Shown here: one piece after another, positions 17,876 through 27,857 of the stretch
Layout: every line of letters begins with the position of its first letter
Numbering within the stretch: the stretch's first letter is position 1
NCBI GenBank assembly: GCA_035294305.1
Contig: DATGLD010000043.1
Location: 1 to 64,000 of the forward strand
Length of the DNA stretch: 64,000 nt
Source of the DNA: DASRBN01 sp035294305
GTDB taxonomy: Bacteria > Chloroflexota > Ktedonobacteria > Ktedonobacterales > Ktedonobacteraceae
Direction: 5' to 3'
Notes under the pieces: generated by a model
Seen by the model: only the letters and a program-made list of their open reading frames with translations
Database searches by the model: none
Told to the model about the DNA's origin: nothing
Translations under genes and position numbers: made by a program

Positions 17876-19621
17876 CTATCCTCTGGGAAGATAAACCACA
17901 TATCCCTCAAGCACCAGGCGCTGAAAAGCATTGCTGAACTGAGGGTCGCTGCGCATTCTGGCATCGAGGAGCCGTACCTGGGGGCTGCCTTGTGGAAAGA
18001 CGTAAGCAGGGTGGGAAGCCGCTCTGACGATGGCACGATAAGGAGCATACCGGTCGAACCCGGGACTAAGGTTGTCATCGAGCGAACTGCAAATAATTTG
18101 CTCCTGGCTTTGAAAAATGAGGCGATTGCAAGTCCAGTACTCTGAATAGATGCGCGTGGCATGAAGATCGAGCAGGTCCTGCACCAGGGCTTTTTGCCGC
18201 GTATAGAGCGTCTGAGCCGCAGGGATCTGAGTAACTGTATTCAATGTGCCCAGCACAAACATGAACAGGATGAGCAGCAGGAAAGCTACTCGCGCAAGAA
18301 AGACGCTGCCGCTTCTCCAGTTTGCGAACGAACGCGACAAATGCCGGCCACTTAATCCTCTCCACAGCGGCCAGATGACAGCGGGCAAGGCAACGAGCAC
18401 ACATTCAAGGTAGCGGGCAGTGGGCGCGGGAAACGCGGCCGCCACGGAACTGAGCGCGTATAGCAGAATAGTGCCGCCAGCACTCACCAGCAACATCAGG
18501 CGGCAGAACTGGCGTATCACCTGTTGTCGCTCCTCAACTGACCAGTTCTGGTTCAGCAACAAAGCGCCCCTACGTGCGCGCCAGATCGCAGCCACAGTAA
18601 AACACGTGGCAATTGTCCATAGAATCAAGTAGCCAAGACTCCAGCCGGTCTGGAGAACGATACAAGACACATCTGGCGTTCCAAAGTAGGGGAAAGCCTG
18701 CGTCGGACAGAGCGGATTAAACCCGGTCGCGTCCGGCAGGCTGATCATCAGCGTGCCAACGATCTGCTGCAAGAATGGAAGGTGCAACTGGGAGCCAGAA
18801 CGATCAATACTGAGCAAAACCGCGAGTGAATTTTGCTGTATTGGCGCGGTTACATTGTAATAAATCAGGGGAAAGGCCCCGATCACTATACCGAGCAACA
18901 GGCAGAGACCCGCCCATGAGCGAAGTTCGCGGCGGCAGAACAAGAGCAAAAGTACGGCACCGCTAGCGAGAAAAGGCAGGATCAAGAAATCGACCCACAA
19001 CGCGAGACCAACTACCAGACCGAGAACGCCGTAAATAAAAATGCGCTGTGCTGTTGTACGTGAATGTTCATCGATAGAATGATACGAGAGAACCAGCCAG
19101 GAGACGACGAAGCTGATGAAAGCTGCAAAGAAGAGCGTCTCCGGGTATTCGCCGACCGCTTTGAGTTGCCGCGTAAGGATTTCCGCTGAACCAAAACAGA
19201 AGAGGACGAGAGTAAAGAGGGCAAGTTTCCGCGTATAGAGCAAGCGCGTAACATAATACATGCAGATGACAAAAAGTGGATAGAACGGCAAAAGGCCGAG
19301 CCGCAACGTGAAAGTGGAGGGGCCGAAGAGGTGAAATAATGGGGCGGCAATATAGCCCTCCAGTGGACCCAGGTAGGGCAGACCGTAGAAGAAAATGGGC
19401 CATTCGCCATTATAGGCGATATGACGCGCCAGGAGGCCCATGTTCGCTTCATCGCTATTGGTCACTGGCCAGTTATAAGAGATGAGGATAAAGCGCACCA
19501 GCGTGGCAATGAAAATGAGCGCAAGAACGCCAAGCATTTCCCTGCTGATGCGCAGGTGTTTTCTACTCACAGGGTACGGCATACAGATTGCTGACTTTTT
19601 CTCCTTTACCTTATCCACCAT
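17876..19621 (-). CDS. GT-C type membrane glycosyltransferase
   Basis: A 581-residue polytopic membrane protein with about 11-13 transmembrane helices. The first extracytoplasmic loop carries WPVTNSDEANMGLLARHIAY. The Asp-Glu pair here is the metal/lipid-phosphate-sugar binding signature of GT-C enzymes (PMT, ArnT and related). It is followed by a C-terminal soluble part with Cys residues (EYWTCNRLIF, EQIICSS). It probably transfers a sugar from a polyprenyl-phosphate donor to an envelope acceptor; donor and acceptor are unknown. No clear ribosome site precedes ATG 19621, so the start is provisional. The neighbours are lepB downstream and a CBS protein upstream. Confidence 0.82.
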   Translation of the reverse strand: MVDKVKEKKSAICMPYPVSRKHLRISREMLGVLALIFIATLVRFILISYNWPVTNSDEANMGLLARHIAYNGEWPIFFYGLPYLGPLEGYIAAPLFHLFGPSTFTLRLGLLPFYPLFVICMYYVTRLLYTRKLALFTLVLFCFGSAEILTRQLKAVGEYPETLFFAAFISFVVSWLVLSYHSIDEHSRTTAQRIFIYGVLGLVVGLALWVDFLILPFLASGAVLLLLFCRRELRSWAGLCLLLGIVIGAFPLIYYNVTAPIQQNSLAVLLSIDRSGSQLHLPFLQQIVGTLMISLPDATGFNPLCPTQAFPYFGTPDVSCIVLQTGWSLGYLILWTIATCFTVAAIWRARRGALLLNQNWSVEERQQVIRQFCRLMLLVSAGGTILLYALSSVAAAFPAPTARYLECVLVALPAVIWPLWRGLSGRHLSRSFANWRSGSVFLARVAFLLLILFMFVLGTLNTVTQIPAAQTLYTRQKALVQDLLDLHATRIYSEYWTCNRLIFQSQEQIICSSLDDNLSPGFDRYAPYRAIVRAASHPAYVFPQGSPQVRLLDARMRSDPQFSNAFQRLVLEGYVVYLPRG

Positions 19622-19682
19622 GGTATGGACGAATAAAGCGAGGAAAAAGTCTCATAAGGGGACGGAAGAATTCCCACGAGGA

Positions 19683-20066
19683 TTACCACTGGCGGATGAT
19701 CAGGTGGCCTTGCGCGACGGCGTGAACGATATCGGCGCGGCTGACGATACCCACCAGTTTGCCATGCTCTACAACCGGAACACGCTTGATCTTGCGCTCG
19801 GTAAGGAGCATGGCAATCTCGCTGACGGGTGTATCCTCGTTGACCACGAGCAGCTCATGGCTCATAATGTCCGCTACCCGTAATCCGTCGCGGTTGACTT
19901 TGCTGATAATGTCGGCCTCTGTAATGATCCCGATCAACTTGCCATCACCATCAACTACGGGTGCGCCACTAATACGGTGACTGTAAAGTAGTTGCGCGGC
20001 TTCCTGAGCGCTCGCCTCTGGCTGGATGGTACATACCTTGCGGGTCATAATGTCTCTTGCAATCAT
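19683..20066 (-). CDS. CBS-domain protein
   Basis: A 127-residue protein made of two CBS motifs (about 1-58 and 65-122) with little else. DIMTRKVCTIQPEASAQEA and DIMSHELLVVNEDTPVSEI start the two halves, and each ends in the GIITEADI / GIVSRADI pattern. Paired CBS motifs bind adenosine nucleotides (AMP, ATP, SAM or NAD) and sense energy state. Stand-alone versions regulate unknown partners. AAAGGAGC lies 8 nt before ATG 20066. It may be transcribed with the GT-C gene downstream. Confidence 0.92.
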   Translation of the reverse strand: MIARDIMTRKVCTIQPEASAQEAAQLLYSHRISGAPVVDGDGKLIGIITEADIISKVNRDGLRVADIMSHELLVVNEDTPVSEIAMLLTERKIKRVPVVEHGKLVGIVSRADIVHAVAQGHLIIRQW

Positions 20067-20284
20067 CTGGCACGCTCCTTTGAGTGCTGGTGAAAGGACA
20101 GGGACAGCAAAACTCCATCTCTATATATGATAACATACTCTTAGCCATATTCTAAGGGTCTTTGGAGAAAGTTTTCCCCTTATCTGACCTCGCCCAATCA
20201 GAGAATGCCGCCCCTGCAGCATTCCTTCATCCGATTGTCAAAATCATGAAGACAGGAAAGAGAGGAAGAATCAGGCGAGTGTGA

Positions 20285-21448
20285 TCAGCAATAGAATTCG
20301 ATCAACGCCTGCGGGCTGCCGACCTGCGTCGTCAAATTATCGCCGACGGCCCAGACGGTATTATCGTTGTAGGCGGCAACGGCGTACAGGTCATTTTCGT
20401 AGGAGCCGACATTGGGACTGGGAACAACGCTCCAGGTTGTACCGTTGAAGTATTCAATCAGCGTTTGATTCGTCACCATACTGCCGTTATAGGAGCCGAT
20501 GGCCCAGGCATTGCTGGCGTCGGGGGCGCTTACGCTGTAGAGCATGCTGTTATACGAGCCGCCGTTGGGACTGGAGACGATTTTCCAGTCGCTGCCGTCC
20601 CATTGCTCGATCAGCGTATTGGCATAGCCGCCATTGCCATAATAGCCCACGGCCAGGAATTGCGTTGTGCCACCGATGAGCGTAATGGACTGCAACCAGC
20701 TGCTCTCATTCCCCTGGTTGGGACTTTGCACAACACTCCAGCTGGTACCATCATAATGCAGGATAAGTGATTCAAATGTCGTCGTGTCCACACCAAGATT
20801 CTCATATGCGCCCACCGCATAGATATCACCGGCGGCATCTCCTGCTATGCCGTTGAGGTAGTTCAGTTCGGTTCCCACATTGGGGCTGGGAACGATACTC
20901 CAGCTCGTGCCATTCCAGTTTTCGATGAGCGTCTGCGACGCGTTGGCGCCGGAATATCCTACGGCCCAGACATCGGTCGAAGAGATTACCGATACGGCGT
21001 TCAGCCGGTTGCTGGTTCCCGCGACATTGGGGCTGGCAATGATACTCCAGCTGGTACCGTCCCAGTGTTCAATCAGGGTCGAATCAAGGCCGCCCGTATT
21101 CTCATAGCCCACCGCCCAGATATCATTAGCGGCGGCGGCGGCAACGCCATCAAGGACATCCAATTCAGATGCCGGACTGTTGGGGCTGGGAACAACCTGC
21201 CAGTTTGTGCCGTTCCATTGCTCAATCAGCGTCGAATTGTTATTATCACCGACTGCCCAGGCCGCGCTTGCAGCGACAGCCGTAACCGCCAATAAGCTGT
21301 TGCTTCCATTCACGGAGGGAGATGTCTGCGTTGACCACGAACCGCAAGAGGCAGACGCTACCGGGATTTTGCCGCGTACCAGGAATACGCCTATCACTAT
21401 GGCCGCGGCCAGGAGAATGAGTGACGCTACGCGAAGAAATCTAGACAT
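20285..21448 (-). CDS. Secreted repeat beta-propeller-like protein
   Basis: A 387-residue exported protein. Residues 1-34 contain a hydrophobic signal/anchor (LILLAAAIVIGVFLV). The rest is about seven to eight tandem repeats of roughly 48 residues with the pattern DVWAVG ... TLIEHWDGTSWSIIASPNV, suggesting a propeller fold. Function is unknown; these are surface or secreted proteins frequent in Ktedonobacteria-like genomes. ATG 21448 follows GGAGAG by 6 nt, so the longer frame to 21571 is rejected. It lies 174 bp downstream of the glycosyltransferase, same strand. Confidence 0.8.
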   Translation of the reverse strand: MSRFLRVASLILLAAAIVIGVFLVRGKIPVASASCGSWSTQTSPSVNGSNSLLAVTAVAASAAWAVGDNNNSTLIEQWNGTNWQVVPSPNSPASELDVLDGVAAAAANDIWAVGYENTGGLDSTLIEHWDGTSWSIIASPNVAGTSNRLNAVSVISSTDVWAVGYSGANASQTLIENWNGTSWSIVPSPNVGTELNYLNGIAGDAAGDIYAVGAYENLGVDTTTFESLILHYDGTSWSVVQSPNQGNESSWLQSITLIGGTTQFLAVGYYGNGGYANTLIEQWDGSDWKIVSSPNGGSYNSMLYSVSAPDASNAWAIGSYNGSMVTNQTLIEYFNGTTWSVVPSPNVGSYENDLYAVAAYNDNTVWAVGDNLTTQVGSPQALIEFYC

Positions 21449-21622
21449 ATCTTCTCTCCGTACTTTGCTGATGAGCGTTGATGGTTGATAATCTGGAAAT
21501 CCATGTTGATGATAGGTAGTAATGCGTAATAAAAAAGTTGAGAATGGGTTAAGAGTTCGTGGAGGAATCAAGCAAGGTGTTATAAAGTTTCGCTCAACAT
21601 TAATCTTACCTATACCCTACCT

Positions 21623-23803
21623 CTATCCCTCTCTGTTTCCTAGTTCCTGGTAAATCTTCACGAGGCGTTGTACATAGTGACTCCAACCGCTTGCGGCATC
21701 CAGAGCCAGCGCTTCAGGCGCTGGCAGCCTGTAATCGAGTGTTTGTGCGGCGATCATTGCGTGGGCCAGTGAATCGCGGCTGCCTGCTTCATAGAGGAGA
21801 CTGGCGCGGGGTGGCAACATACCGCGAAAACGCGGCAGGTTGGGCGCAATTACGATACGTTCAAAAGAGAGCCCCAGCATGGCTAGCTCCAGCATGCCGG
21901 CGCAATGAATGGCGAAATGGGGCAGCACCAGGGCATCAGCAGCTCCCATGTAGAGAGCAACGTCCTCTTTGGAAGGCCCAGCGAGGTGCAGGTGAATGGC
22001 GGAATTATGCGCCGCCAGCTTCAAGATACGCCCGGGCATTCTTGCATCGACTGGGCAGCCCACAAGCAGTAATTGAGGATTCGCATGCGCAGGTGATGCT
22101 TTATCCCGAACAGGGGATCGACCCAAGCGGCCGGTCATGTCGGAAAATGCTGAGAGCAGGTAGAGCAGTTCGCGTTCAGTATGCATCGAAGCCAGGCACA
22201 GGTAGGCGAAACCAGCATTTACAGGGAAATCGAGCCGCAAGCGAGCTGCTGCGCGAAGTGGAGCCGGTGGATAATAACCGCGGAAACCGGGATGAGGCAG
22301 GCAACGCGCGCGCCGGCGCAGTGTTTTATCACGATAGAGCTGGTCGGGCTGGCGCGTATATGCAATAATCGCATCACTGGCATACATGAGCTTGCGCTCG
22401 TGCAGGCGAGGCGAGTGAAAGCGCAGCCCATGGGTACTCTGCCACCAGCCTCCCACGTCTGTTGTAACAATGCGTATTCCCCATTGATGTGCCAGCCAGA
22501 GACGAAACCAGAGCCTTTTTCGCTGCCGGTAGGTCAGGCGCAGCGCCCCTGGACGGTAAAAGTGTATGATGCCCAGCGCTTTCGCTTGAGAAGCGCGATG
22601 TTGCCAGAGCCATGAAAGCGGGATCCCGGCGCTTTGAAGACAGTCAATATCCAGCGCACCTAGCGCTTGCGCGACTAGATCCGCGGTCGGGTCTGGCGTG
22701 GTTGGGCGAATGAATAGCACGGCGGGCACCGTGAATACTGACGGGGCGCGCATGAGGAATGCGAGATGTTGCCGCAGGCGTCCTCTGCTGCGGGCCTGGT
22801 CCATGGCCGTGAGCAGGCGTTCGCTTGAAGAGCGCCTCGCCAGGCGCAGCAGAGGACGATGTACCAGGCCAAGAAACACTATTGCGCGCAGGTCACTCAG
22901 AGCAGCTCGCAGCAGGGCAGGCGCTTTGCGGTAGCTGATATCCCTGTATTGGGCCAGCACCTCGGAACGTCCCTGCCAGTATGCGCGCCCGGCAAAGAAC
23001 GCACGAACCAGCCGCGGCGCGGTTACTCGATGCATCACAACGGCCTCCGGCTCATACCACAGCGCGCAGCCGGCGGAGCGCAGGCGCCGGCAAAGGTCCG
23101 CGACCTCCGCACTGGTCGGAGCATGCATGCGTTTGCTCAGAAACGGTGTGAAGTTGCCGGTCGCCCGCAGCGCTTCGATCTTTACTGAGAAGCCACAACT
23201 GCTAAAATTTTGCGTTTCAGCCAGTTGTATGCGTTCGCTCGCCGGGGCGAAATATCCCAGCATCTCAAGCATATCATCAGAGAGCCAATGGGGGCGCTTC
23301 GCCTCCCAACGCAGTTCGACTCGCGCGCCAATGGCACAGGCGCCGGTGGCCTGGTATGCCGTCCGCAGGCGGGCAAGAAAGTAGGGGTCTGCCACCGCGT
23401 CATCATCGAGAAAAACGGCTATTTCGCCCGATGCCGCCAGCAATCCAGTATTGCGGGCATAGGCCAGGCCATTCTGGGGCTCAACCAGGCATTGGACCTT
23501 CCAACTATCGCCAGGCGACTGCTTTGTCCGCGCACCGGCATCTACATAAGCGCGCACCGCGTTAAGCGTGCCATCGCTGGAACCATTGTCTATCACAATA
23601 ACTTCAAATTCATCGTAGGCAAGAGTTTGACGACGCAGGCTGGCCAATGTGGTGAGAACCAGGTTGCGGCGATTGTAGGTACAGAGAATCACACTGAAAT
23701 AGGGGGCTTTCCGAGCTACAGGAGCCTCCTGCCTATGCCGGTGTTCCGTGCTCACGCGGCCAGATTTGCGCGTATTGAGGCGTGATCGTTGCCGTGTGCT
23801 CAC
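21623..23803 (-). CDS. Bifunctional glycosyltransferase: GT2 domain fused to GT-B domain
   Basis: A 726-residue protein. Residues 35-260 are a GT-A/GT2 catalytic domain: FSVILCTYNRRNLVLTTLAS, VIVIDNGSSDGTL, LAYARNTGL and the metal-binding FLDDDA (133-135). After a linker, residues about 370-720 resemble a GT-B/GT4-like transferase (FYRPGALRLTYRQRKRLWF, YASDAIIAYTRQ, HLAGPSKEDVALYMGAADAL, GMLELAMLGLSFERIVIAPN). It probably adds two sugars to an envelope polysaccharide or glycolipid. The start is GTG 23803: GGAGG lies 7 nt upstream, and the GTGA overlaps the TGA of the flippase gene by 4 bp, so the pair is translationally coupled. Confidence 0.87.
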   Translation of the reverse strand: MSTRQRSRLNTRKSGRVSTEHRHRQEAPVARKAPYFSVILCTYNRRNLVLTTLASLRRQTLAYDEFEVIVIDNGSSDGTLNAVRAYVDAGARTKQSPGDSWKVQCLVEPQNGLAYARNTGLLAASGEIAVFLDDDAVADPYFLARLRTAYQATGACAIGARVELRWEAKRPHWLSDDMLEMLGYFAPASERIQLAETQNFSSCGFSVKIEALRATGNFTPFLSKRMHAPTSAEVADLCRRLRSAGCALWYEPEAVVMHRVTAPRLVRAFFAGRAYWQGRSEVLAQYRDISYRKAPALLRAALSDLRAIVFLGLVHRPLLRLARRSSSERLLTAMDQARSRGRLRQHLAFLMRAPSVFTVPAVLFIRPTTPDPTADLVAQALGALDIDCLQSAGIPLSWLWQHRASQAKALGIIHFYRPGALRLTYRQRKRLWFRLWLAHQWGIRIVTTDVGGWWQSTHGLRFHSPRLHERKLMYASDAIIAYTRQPDQLYRDKTLRRRARCLPHPGFRGYYPPAPLRAAARLRLDFPVNAGFAYLCLASMHTERELLYLLSAFSDMTGRLGRSPVRDKASPAHANPQLLLVGCPVDARMPGRILKLAAHNSAIHLHLAGPSKEDVALYMGAADALVLPHFAIHCAGMLELAMLGLSFERIVIAPNLPRFRGMLPPRASLLYEAGSRDSLAHAMIAAQTLDYRLPAPEALALDAASGWSHYVQRLVKIYQELGNREG

Positions 23804-25209
23804 CGGTATACCTCCAGCATACACCTGCGGCAGACGACTATTGAGCAGGTGGCATACACAACCTGGGCGCTGGCGCTGGCAAATGCCGCACCGGAAACTC
23901 CCCAGGTGAGGGTGCATGGAAAAGCCAGGATAAGATTGAGTATTGCTGCCACAGCGCCCGGCCAGACCTGCGCCCGTTTGTGGCCGGAGGAAGCGAGACG
24001 TGTGATACTGGTTGTGGCGATGCTGCCAAGCACAGCGGAGATAAGTAAGATGCGGCAAGGTGTGACCGCGGGCAGGTAGGCCTCTCCAAAACAGGATGCG
24101 ATGATATTGGGGCTGTATACAAACACCAGGATACCCATTGGAAGAGCAAGCAGCGCGGTATAGGCCGTAGTTTTGATCCATGCCTCGGTCGCATTCAAAT
24201 AATGTTGGCCGGGGACATAGCGCAGGAGGAATGGCAACAGGCAGGTTGAGAGCAACGCGGGAGGAATGTTCATGAAACCGGTACATAGTATTGAGCCGAG
24301 CATGTAGAAGCCGAGCTCAGCGGCGCTGTGCCCGTGTCCCAGAAAGAGAAGCTCAGAGGGCTGCCAGACGATGCCATCCAGAATGAAGAGCAGCAATGGG
24401 CTGCTTAGCCCGCGTGTGAGGCGCTGCTTCAGGAGTAGACCCGGTGAGAGCGATTCTCTGAGCGGCAGCAAGCGCATGATGTAGAGTAGGGCAATGGTAA
24501 GCATGAAGAGGCTTGACGCTGCGGAGGCAAGCAAAAAAAATGCTGCCAGCGTCTGCCCTGGGTCCAGGTATGGCCAATCACTGCTAGGAGAGGTGGCTCC
24601 CGTCGTCTCAGCAGCTACGCTAGTTATTCTCCCGCCCGGAAGCTGCGTATAAATGGCGAATAAAACGAGTAGCAGCAGAACAATTGCGCCTATAAGCTGG
24701 ATGGCTGCTAGCAGGTCGTAACGACGCAGGCTGCGCAGGGTAATGCTGGCTACCCCGTTCAAAAGCAGAGGCGGAACCGATAAGCCAGCTATGAGCAGCA
24801 GGAAGCCAGGGGCATTGCCTCCAAAAAAACGCGCAAATGGAAGAACCAGCAAGAGGTAGACAAGGCAATAGAGCAGAATTTTGCGATAGTGATGCCGCCA
24901 CACAAAGTAGAAGATTCCGGCCATTAACCGGGGGGATTCGCGGCTGGCAATCTCACCGGTGTAGCGGCCGCTAAGTGCGGACATGCCTATACCGGTGACA
25001 GGTGCCGCGACGGTCGCAAGCCAGCGAATAAAAGAATAACTGCCGAAAGCCGCCGGGCCCAGCGAGCGCACAATCAGAGCCGTCGAGCAGAAGCCGAGTA
25101 AGGCGGCGCAGCCGACGGTACATAAACGCGCGGCTCCTGGCCGGACGACGCCCTGCCTTTTCACAAAAGAGAGAGTTTTTGGATGTTGTAAAAGCATATT
25201 CCCTTCCAT
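23800..25209 (-). CDS. Polysaccharide flippase (Wzx/MATE-like)
   Basis: About 469 residues with 12-14 predicted membrane helices and the N-terminal pattern of oligosaccharide flippases (ARLCTVGCAALLGFCSTALIV then RSLGPAAFGSYSFIRWLA). It is predicted to move lipid-linked oligosaccharide across the membrane. The C-terminal helices contain GVSGAAFASASAQVVYA. The start is ambiguous: GTG 25215, ATG 25209 and ATG 25197 are in frame; the last has GAAGGG close upstream. The gene is coupled to the following glycosyltransferase through a GTGA overlap, which supports a joint role in surface glycan assembly. Confidence 0.87.
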   Translation of the reverse strand: MEGNMLLQHPKTLSFVKRQGVVRPGAARLCTVGCAALLGFCSTALIVRSLGPAAFGSYSFIRWLATVAAPVTGIGMSALSGRYTGEIASRESPRLMAGIFYFVWRHHYRKILLYCLVYLLLVLPFARFFGGNAPGFLLLIAGLSVPPLLLNGVASITLRSLRRYDLLAAIQLIGAIVLLLLVLFAIYTQLPGGRITSVAAETTGATSPSSDWPYLDPGQTLAAFFLLASAASSLFMLTIALLYIMRLLPLRESLSPGLLLKQRLTRGLSSPLLLFILDGIVWQPSELLFLGHGHSAAELGFYMLGSILCTGFMNIPPALLSTCLLPFLLRYVPGQHYLNATEAWIKTTAYTALLALPMGILVFVYSPNIIASCFGEAYLPAVTPCRILLISAVLGSIATTSITRLASSGHKRAQVWPGAVAAILNLILAFPCTLTWGVSGAAFASASAQVVYATCSIVVCRRCMLEVYR

Positions 25210-25273
25210 CCCCACATATCCACCGGTTCACACAAAAGGAATTTTCACGATCAAGATTGGTAAGCAGAGTGGC

Positions 25274-25316
25274 CTCGCCGTGTCATTCTGAGCTGCGCTC
25301 AGAATGACACGGCGAG
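25274..25316. repeat. Perfect 20-bp palindrome of the GTCATTCTGAG family
   Basis: Arms 25274-25293 and 25297-25316 are exact reverse complements with a 3-nt loop and contain TGTCATTCTGAG. It lies between divergent genes, so terminator function is not the obvious explanation. It shares its core with the palindrome at 12982-13045. The rest of 25210-25514 shows no gene. Confidence 0.75.
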
Positions 25317-25514
25317 AGAGTGCTGACCGATCTTGCTGGAAAAGTTCATTATACGTCTACATACACATGCATGTGCCCCTCCCGATAGCATCTTCATAGT
25401 ACAGTATGACATAGTATGACAAATTGATGAGCATGATATCTATTGCTCATTATCATATATGGTAGGGAACATAATCATTTAACTAAAGCAGATGTTGATT
25501 AAAAGGGGCGTGGA

Positions 25515-26918
25515 ATGACAAGAGTGGTAATACTCGGCATAAGTGGATTAGACCCGGACCTCTTACGCGTGTATGGGTCATCATTGCCTGCTATGCGCCA
25601 CTTGATGCTGGAATCGCCATTCCTGGAATGTAGATCGACTTTTCCTCCTGTGCCCGTTTCAGCATGGGCCAGCATCTATACGGGACGAAACCCCGCCAAT
25701 CATGGCATTTCAGGCATCGGCAGCATGGATGATTTCGAGCACAGGGACCATCCGGCATTACCGGGACAAGGGATTGTCGAGGGTGAGACTTTCTGGGATA
25801 TAGCAGGGCGCGCGGGCAAGCGAGTCTTTGCCAGCACGAAGATAGACGCGAATCAGGACCATTCCTCTATCATCTCTTTGCTGCGAAAGCCGGATGAGTT
25901 CTGCCGGGTGCTCTATGAAAGGACCTCACAGCAGGCGGCCGCCGGACTCAAGATGTTGAAACGCGCGCCATGGGACCTCTTCTTCTCGCGGTTCGATGCT
26001 CTGGATTACGTACAACACCTGTTGTGGCGCTATAGCGACCCCGCTGATCCTGGCTATCCCGGTAACACTCCCTACGCGCATCTTATCGCGGATTTTTATG
26101 ATCTCTTCGACCGCATCACCGGCAGCTTTCGAGCGGCCCTGGGCCAGGAATGCGTGCTGCTGATAGTGAGCGGCTACGGGTTCGGAAGACGCTGCATACG
26201 ACGCCTGCAGGTCAACGAATGGTTGCGCAGCCGGCAACTCCTGACGCCTCGCTCAAGGCCGCAGCACTGGTTTAGCCAGCGTTACCTGGCAAGACAGAGA
26301 AAGATACGACCGGCTGCATTATTCACACACTTGCAATTATGGGATGGGATGCCGGAAAGCCGGCCATCCCCGGCAAGCCATGAAAGCTTGCATCGCGAGC
26401 TTGCCGGGATACTTACAGAGAAAACGATTGCGCGCGTGGTAGACCTTGCTGGTATCAGTCCCTTTGGCGGGATCAAGCTGAACCGCGCGTGTATCGAGCA
26501 GCGCAATCATACATACGAGCAGGTGCGAAAGACTCTGCTGGTGGACCTGGCACAACTGCGGGTAAAAGGACAGCGCATCGTCAACTGGGCAAAGGCGCGT
26601 GAAGATGTCTACAGCGGCAAATTCATTGAGCGCTTCCCAGATATTCTTTTCGAGTTGCGCAGCGATTTCGGTGTAGATACGCAATTGTATGTCCCGCTCG
26701 TGACACAGGAACCAGTGCGTCGCTTTATTTCAGGCGAGCGCACGATGAGCGGGGTTTTGTTACTAGGAAATCTGCCTGAAAGAGCGCAGATTTGCGATGA
26801 CATGCGCGAACCTTCGGTAGCAGATGTCGCTCCCACCATTCTCAGCTTGCTGGATGTAGCCGGCGCCAGACTTGATGGGAAGGCGCTTGTTCAGCTACAA
26901 CCGGCGAATATCATTTAA
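25515..26918 (+). CDS. Alkaline-phosphatase-superfamily phosphohydrolase (type I phosphodiesterase-like)
   Basis: A 467-residue protein. ILGISGLDPDLL at the N-terminus gives the first metal Asp. VPVSAWASIYTGRNPANHGI supplies the Ser/Thr nucleophile region typical of nucleotide pyrophosphatase/phosphodiesterase and AP-superfamily hydrolases. RFDALDYVQHLLW and IVSGYGFG (in place of the usual SDHG) follow; the latter replaces the canonical Asp-His pair with Gly-Tyr, so metal site 2 may be altered and activity is not certain. No signal peptide, so it is probably cytosolic. AGGGG lies 7 nt before ATG 25515. Confidence 0.8.
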   Translation: MTRVVILGISGLDPDLLRVYGSSLPAMRHLMLESPFLECRSTFPPVPVSAWASIYTGRNPANHGISGIGSMDDFEHRDHPALPGQGIVEGETFWDIAGRAGKRVFASTKIDANQDHSSIISLLRKPDEFCRVLYERTSQQAAAGLKMLKRAPWDLFFSRFDALDYVQHLLWRYSDPADPGYPGNTPYAHLIADFYDLFDRITGSFRAALGQECVLLIVSGYGFGRRCIRRLQVNEWLRSRQLLTPRSRPQHWFSQRYLARQRKIRPAALFTHLQLWDGMPESRPSPASHESLHRELAGILTEKTIARVVDLAGISPFGGIKLNRACIEQRNHTYEQVRKTLLVDLAQLRVKGQRIVNWAKAREDVYSGKFIERFPDILFELRSDFGVDTQLYVPLVTQEPVRRFISGERTMSGVLLLGNLPERAQICDDMREPSVADVAPTILSLLDVAGARLDGKALVQLQPANII

Positions 26919-26947
26919 AAGGTTGTCTTTTCTCATCTCTACTTCAT

Positions 26948-27736
26948 TCAAACATACAATGAAGATGGCTGTAAATTTGTGAAGATATCGTTTTCTTGAG
27001 ATTGGCGGTTTTTGACGCTTTCTCCGGCGTCGGATGCGCTCAAAACACGCCTTAAATTTGCGAGAGCCGCCTGGATGCGCTTTTTGAGGGTATTCTCGGA
27101 CGTTTGCAACGTCTCAGACATTTCGAGTAGCGTCATGCCTTGATAATAATGCAAGATGATGACCGCTCGCTGCTTGATAGGCAGTTTCTTGATGGCACGC
27201 GCGATATCCCAATCGCGCTCCCGGAGCCCCTTGTGGTCATCGGCTATCTGTGCTGCCAGATCGGTTGCCTGTTCGGAGAGCGCCTGGCGAACGAATGCTG
27301 TCGAGCGAGCCAGGCGGCGCTTAAAACTGATGCATTGATTGACGACGATACGCATGAGCCAGGGACGTAACGCGCTTGCCTCGCGCAGGCTGGGCAGGTG
27401 CTGCCAGGCCTGAATCAACGCATCCTGCACAGCATCTTCCGCGATATCCCGATCTCCTACAATCATAGAGGCAGTACGCAACATCAAGGCGGCGTACTGG
27501 TGAACAATCTCCTCAAAGGCCTCTTTATCCCCTTCCAGGGCACGTGAAACCAACTGCTGTTGCTCATCTCGTTCGGATGGCACAATCGTATTTGCAACGA
27601 TCGATCCTACTCGTTGCGTATATAGAGAGAACTCGTCTGAGGTTTCTAGATTCGGCTGCTCGCCGGCCACATTTTCGAGTTCGCTGTTTATTTCATCTAA
27701 AATATGCGGTGCCGCTTCATATGTTAATCCTGGCAT
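26948..27736 (-). CDS. ECF-type RNA polymerase sigma factor
   Basis: A 262-residue sigma-70 family protein. A 60-residue acidic N-terminal extension precedes region 2 (ALEGDKEAFEEIVHQYAAL, then DIAEDAVQDALIQAWQHLP) and region 4 (LPIKQRAVIILHYYQGMTL then LEMSETLQTSENTLKKRIQAAL). It directs RNA polymerase to a dedicated promoter set. No anti-sigma gene is adjacent, and the N-terminal extension may play a regulatory part. GGAG lies 8 nt before ATG 27736. It is convergent with the phosphohydrolase gene, 29 bp apart. Confidence 0.93.
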   Translation of the reverse strand: MPGLTYEAAPHILDEINSELENVAGEQPNLETSDEFSLYTQRVGSIVANTIVPSERDEQQQLVSRALEGDKEAFEEIVHQYAALMLRTASMIVGDRDIAEDAVQDALIQAWQHLPSLREASALRPWLMRIVVNQCISFKRRLARSTAFVRQALSEQATDLAAQIADDHKGLRERDWDIARAIKKLPIKQRAVIILHYYQGMTLLEMSETLQTSENTLKKRIQAALANLRRVLSASDAGESVKNRQSQENDIFTNLQPSSLYV

Positions 27737-27857
27737 TTCCCTACTCCTACTATGTTATGCAATCTTTATACAAATATATAACGTATATTGTACGTGAGAA
27801 TAAGGTGGGTAGGCTCACGTTTTTGATGGTGAGGAAAAACGAAAAATTATGGGGAAT

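Noticed and set aside
20200..20226. GAATGC-N10-GCATTC hairpin between the CBS and propeller genes
   Set aside because: The stem is only 6 bp with no T-tract and is not placed convincingly as a terminator.
23804..24286. N-terminal extension of the two-domain glycosyltransferase to 24286
   Set aside because: It would lie inside the flippase coding sequence in another frame; the GTG at 23803 with GGAGG and a GTGA overlap is a far better start.
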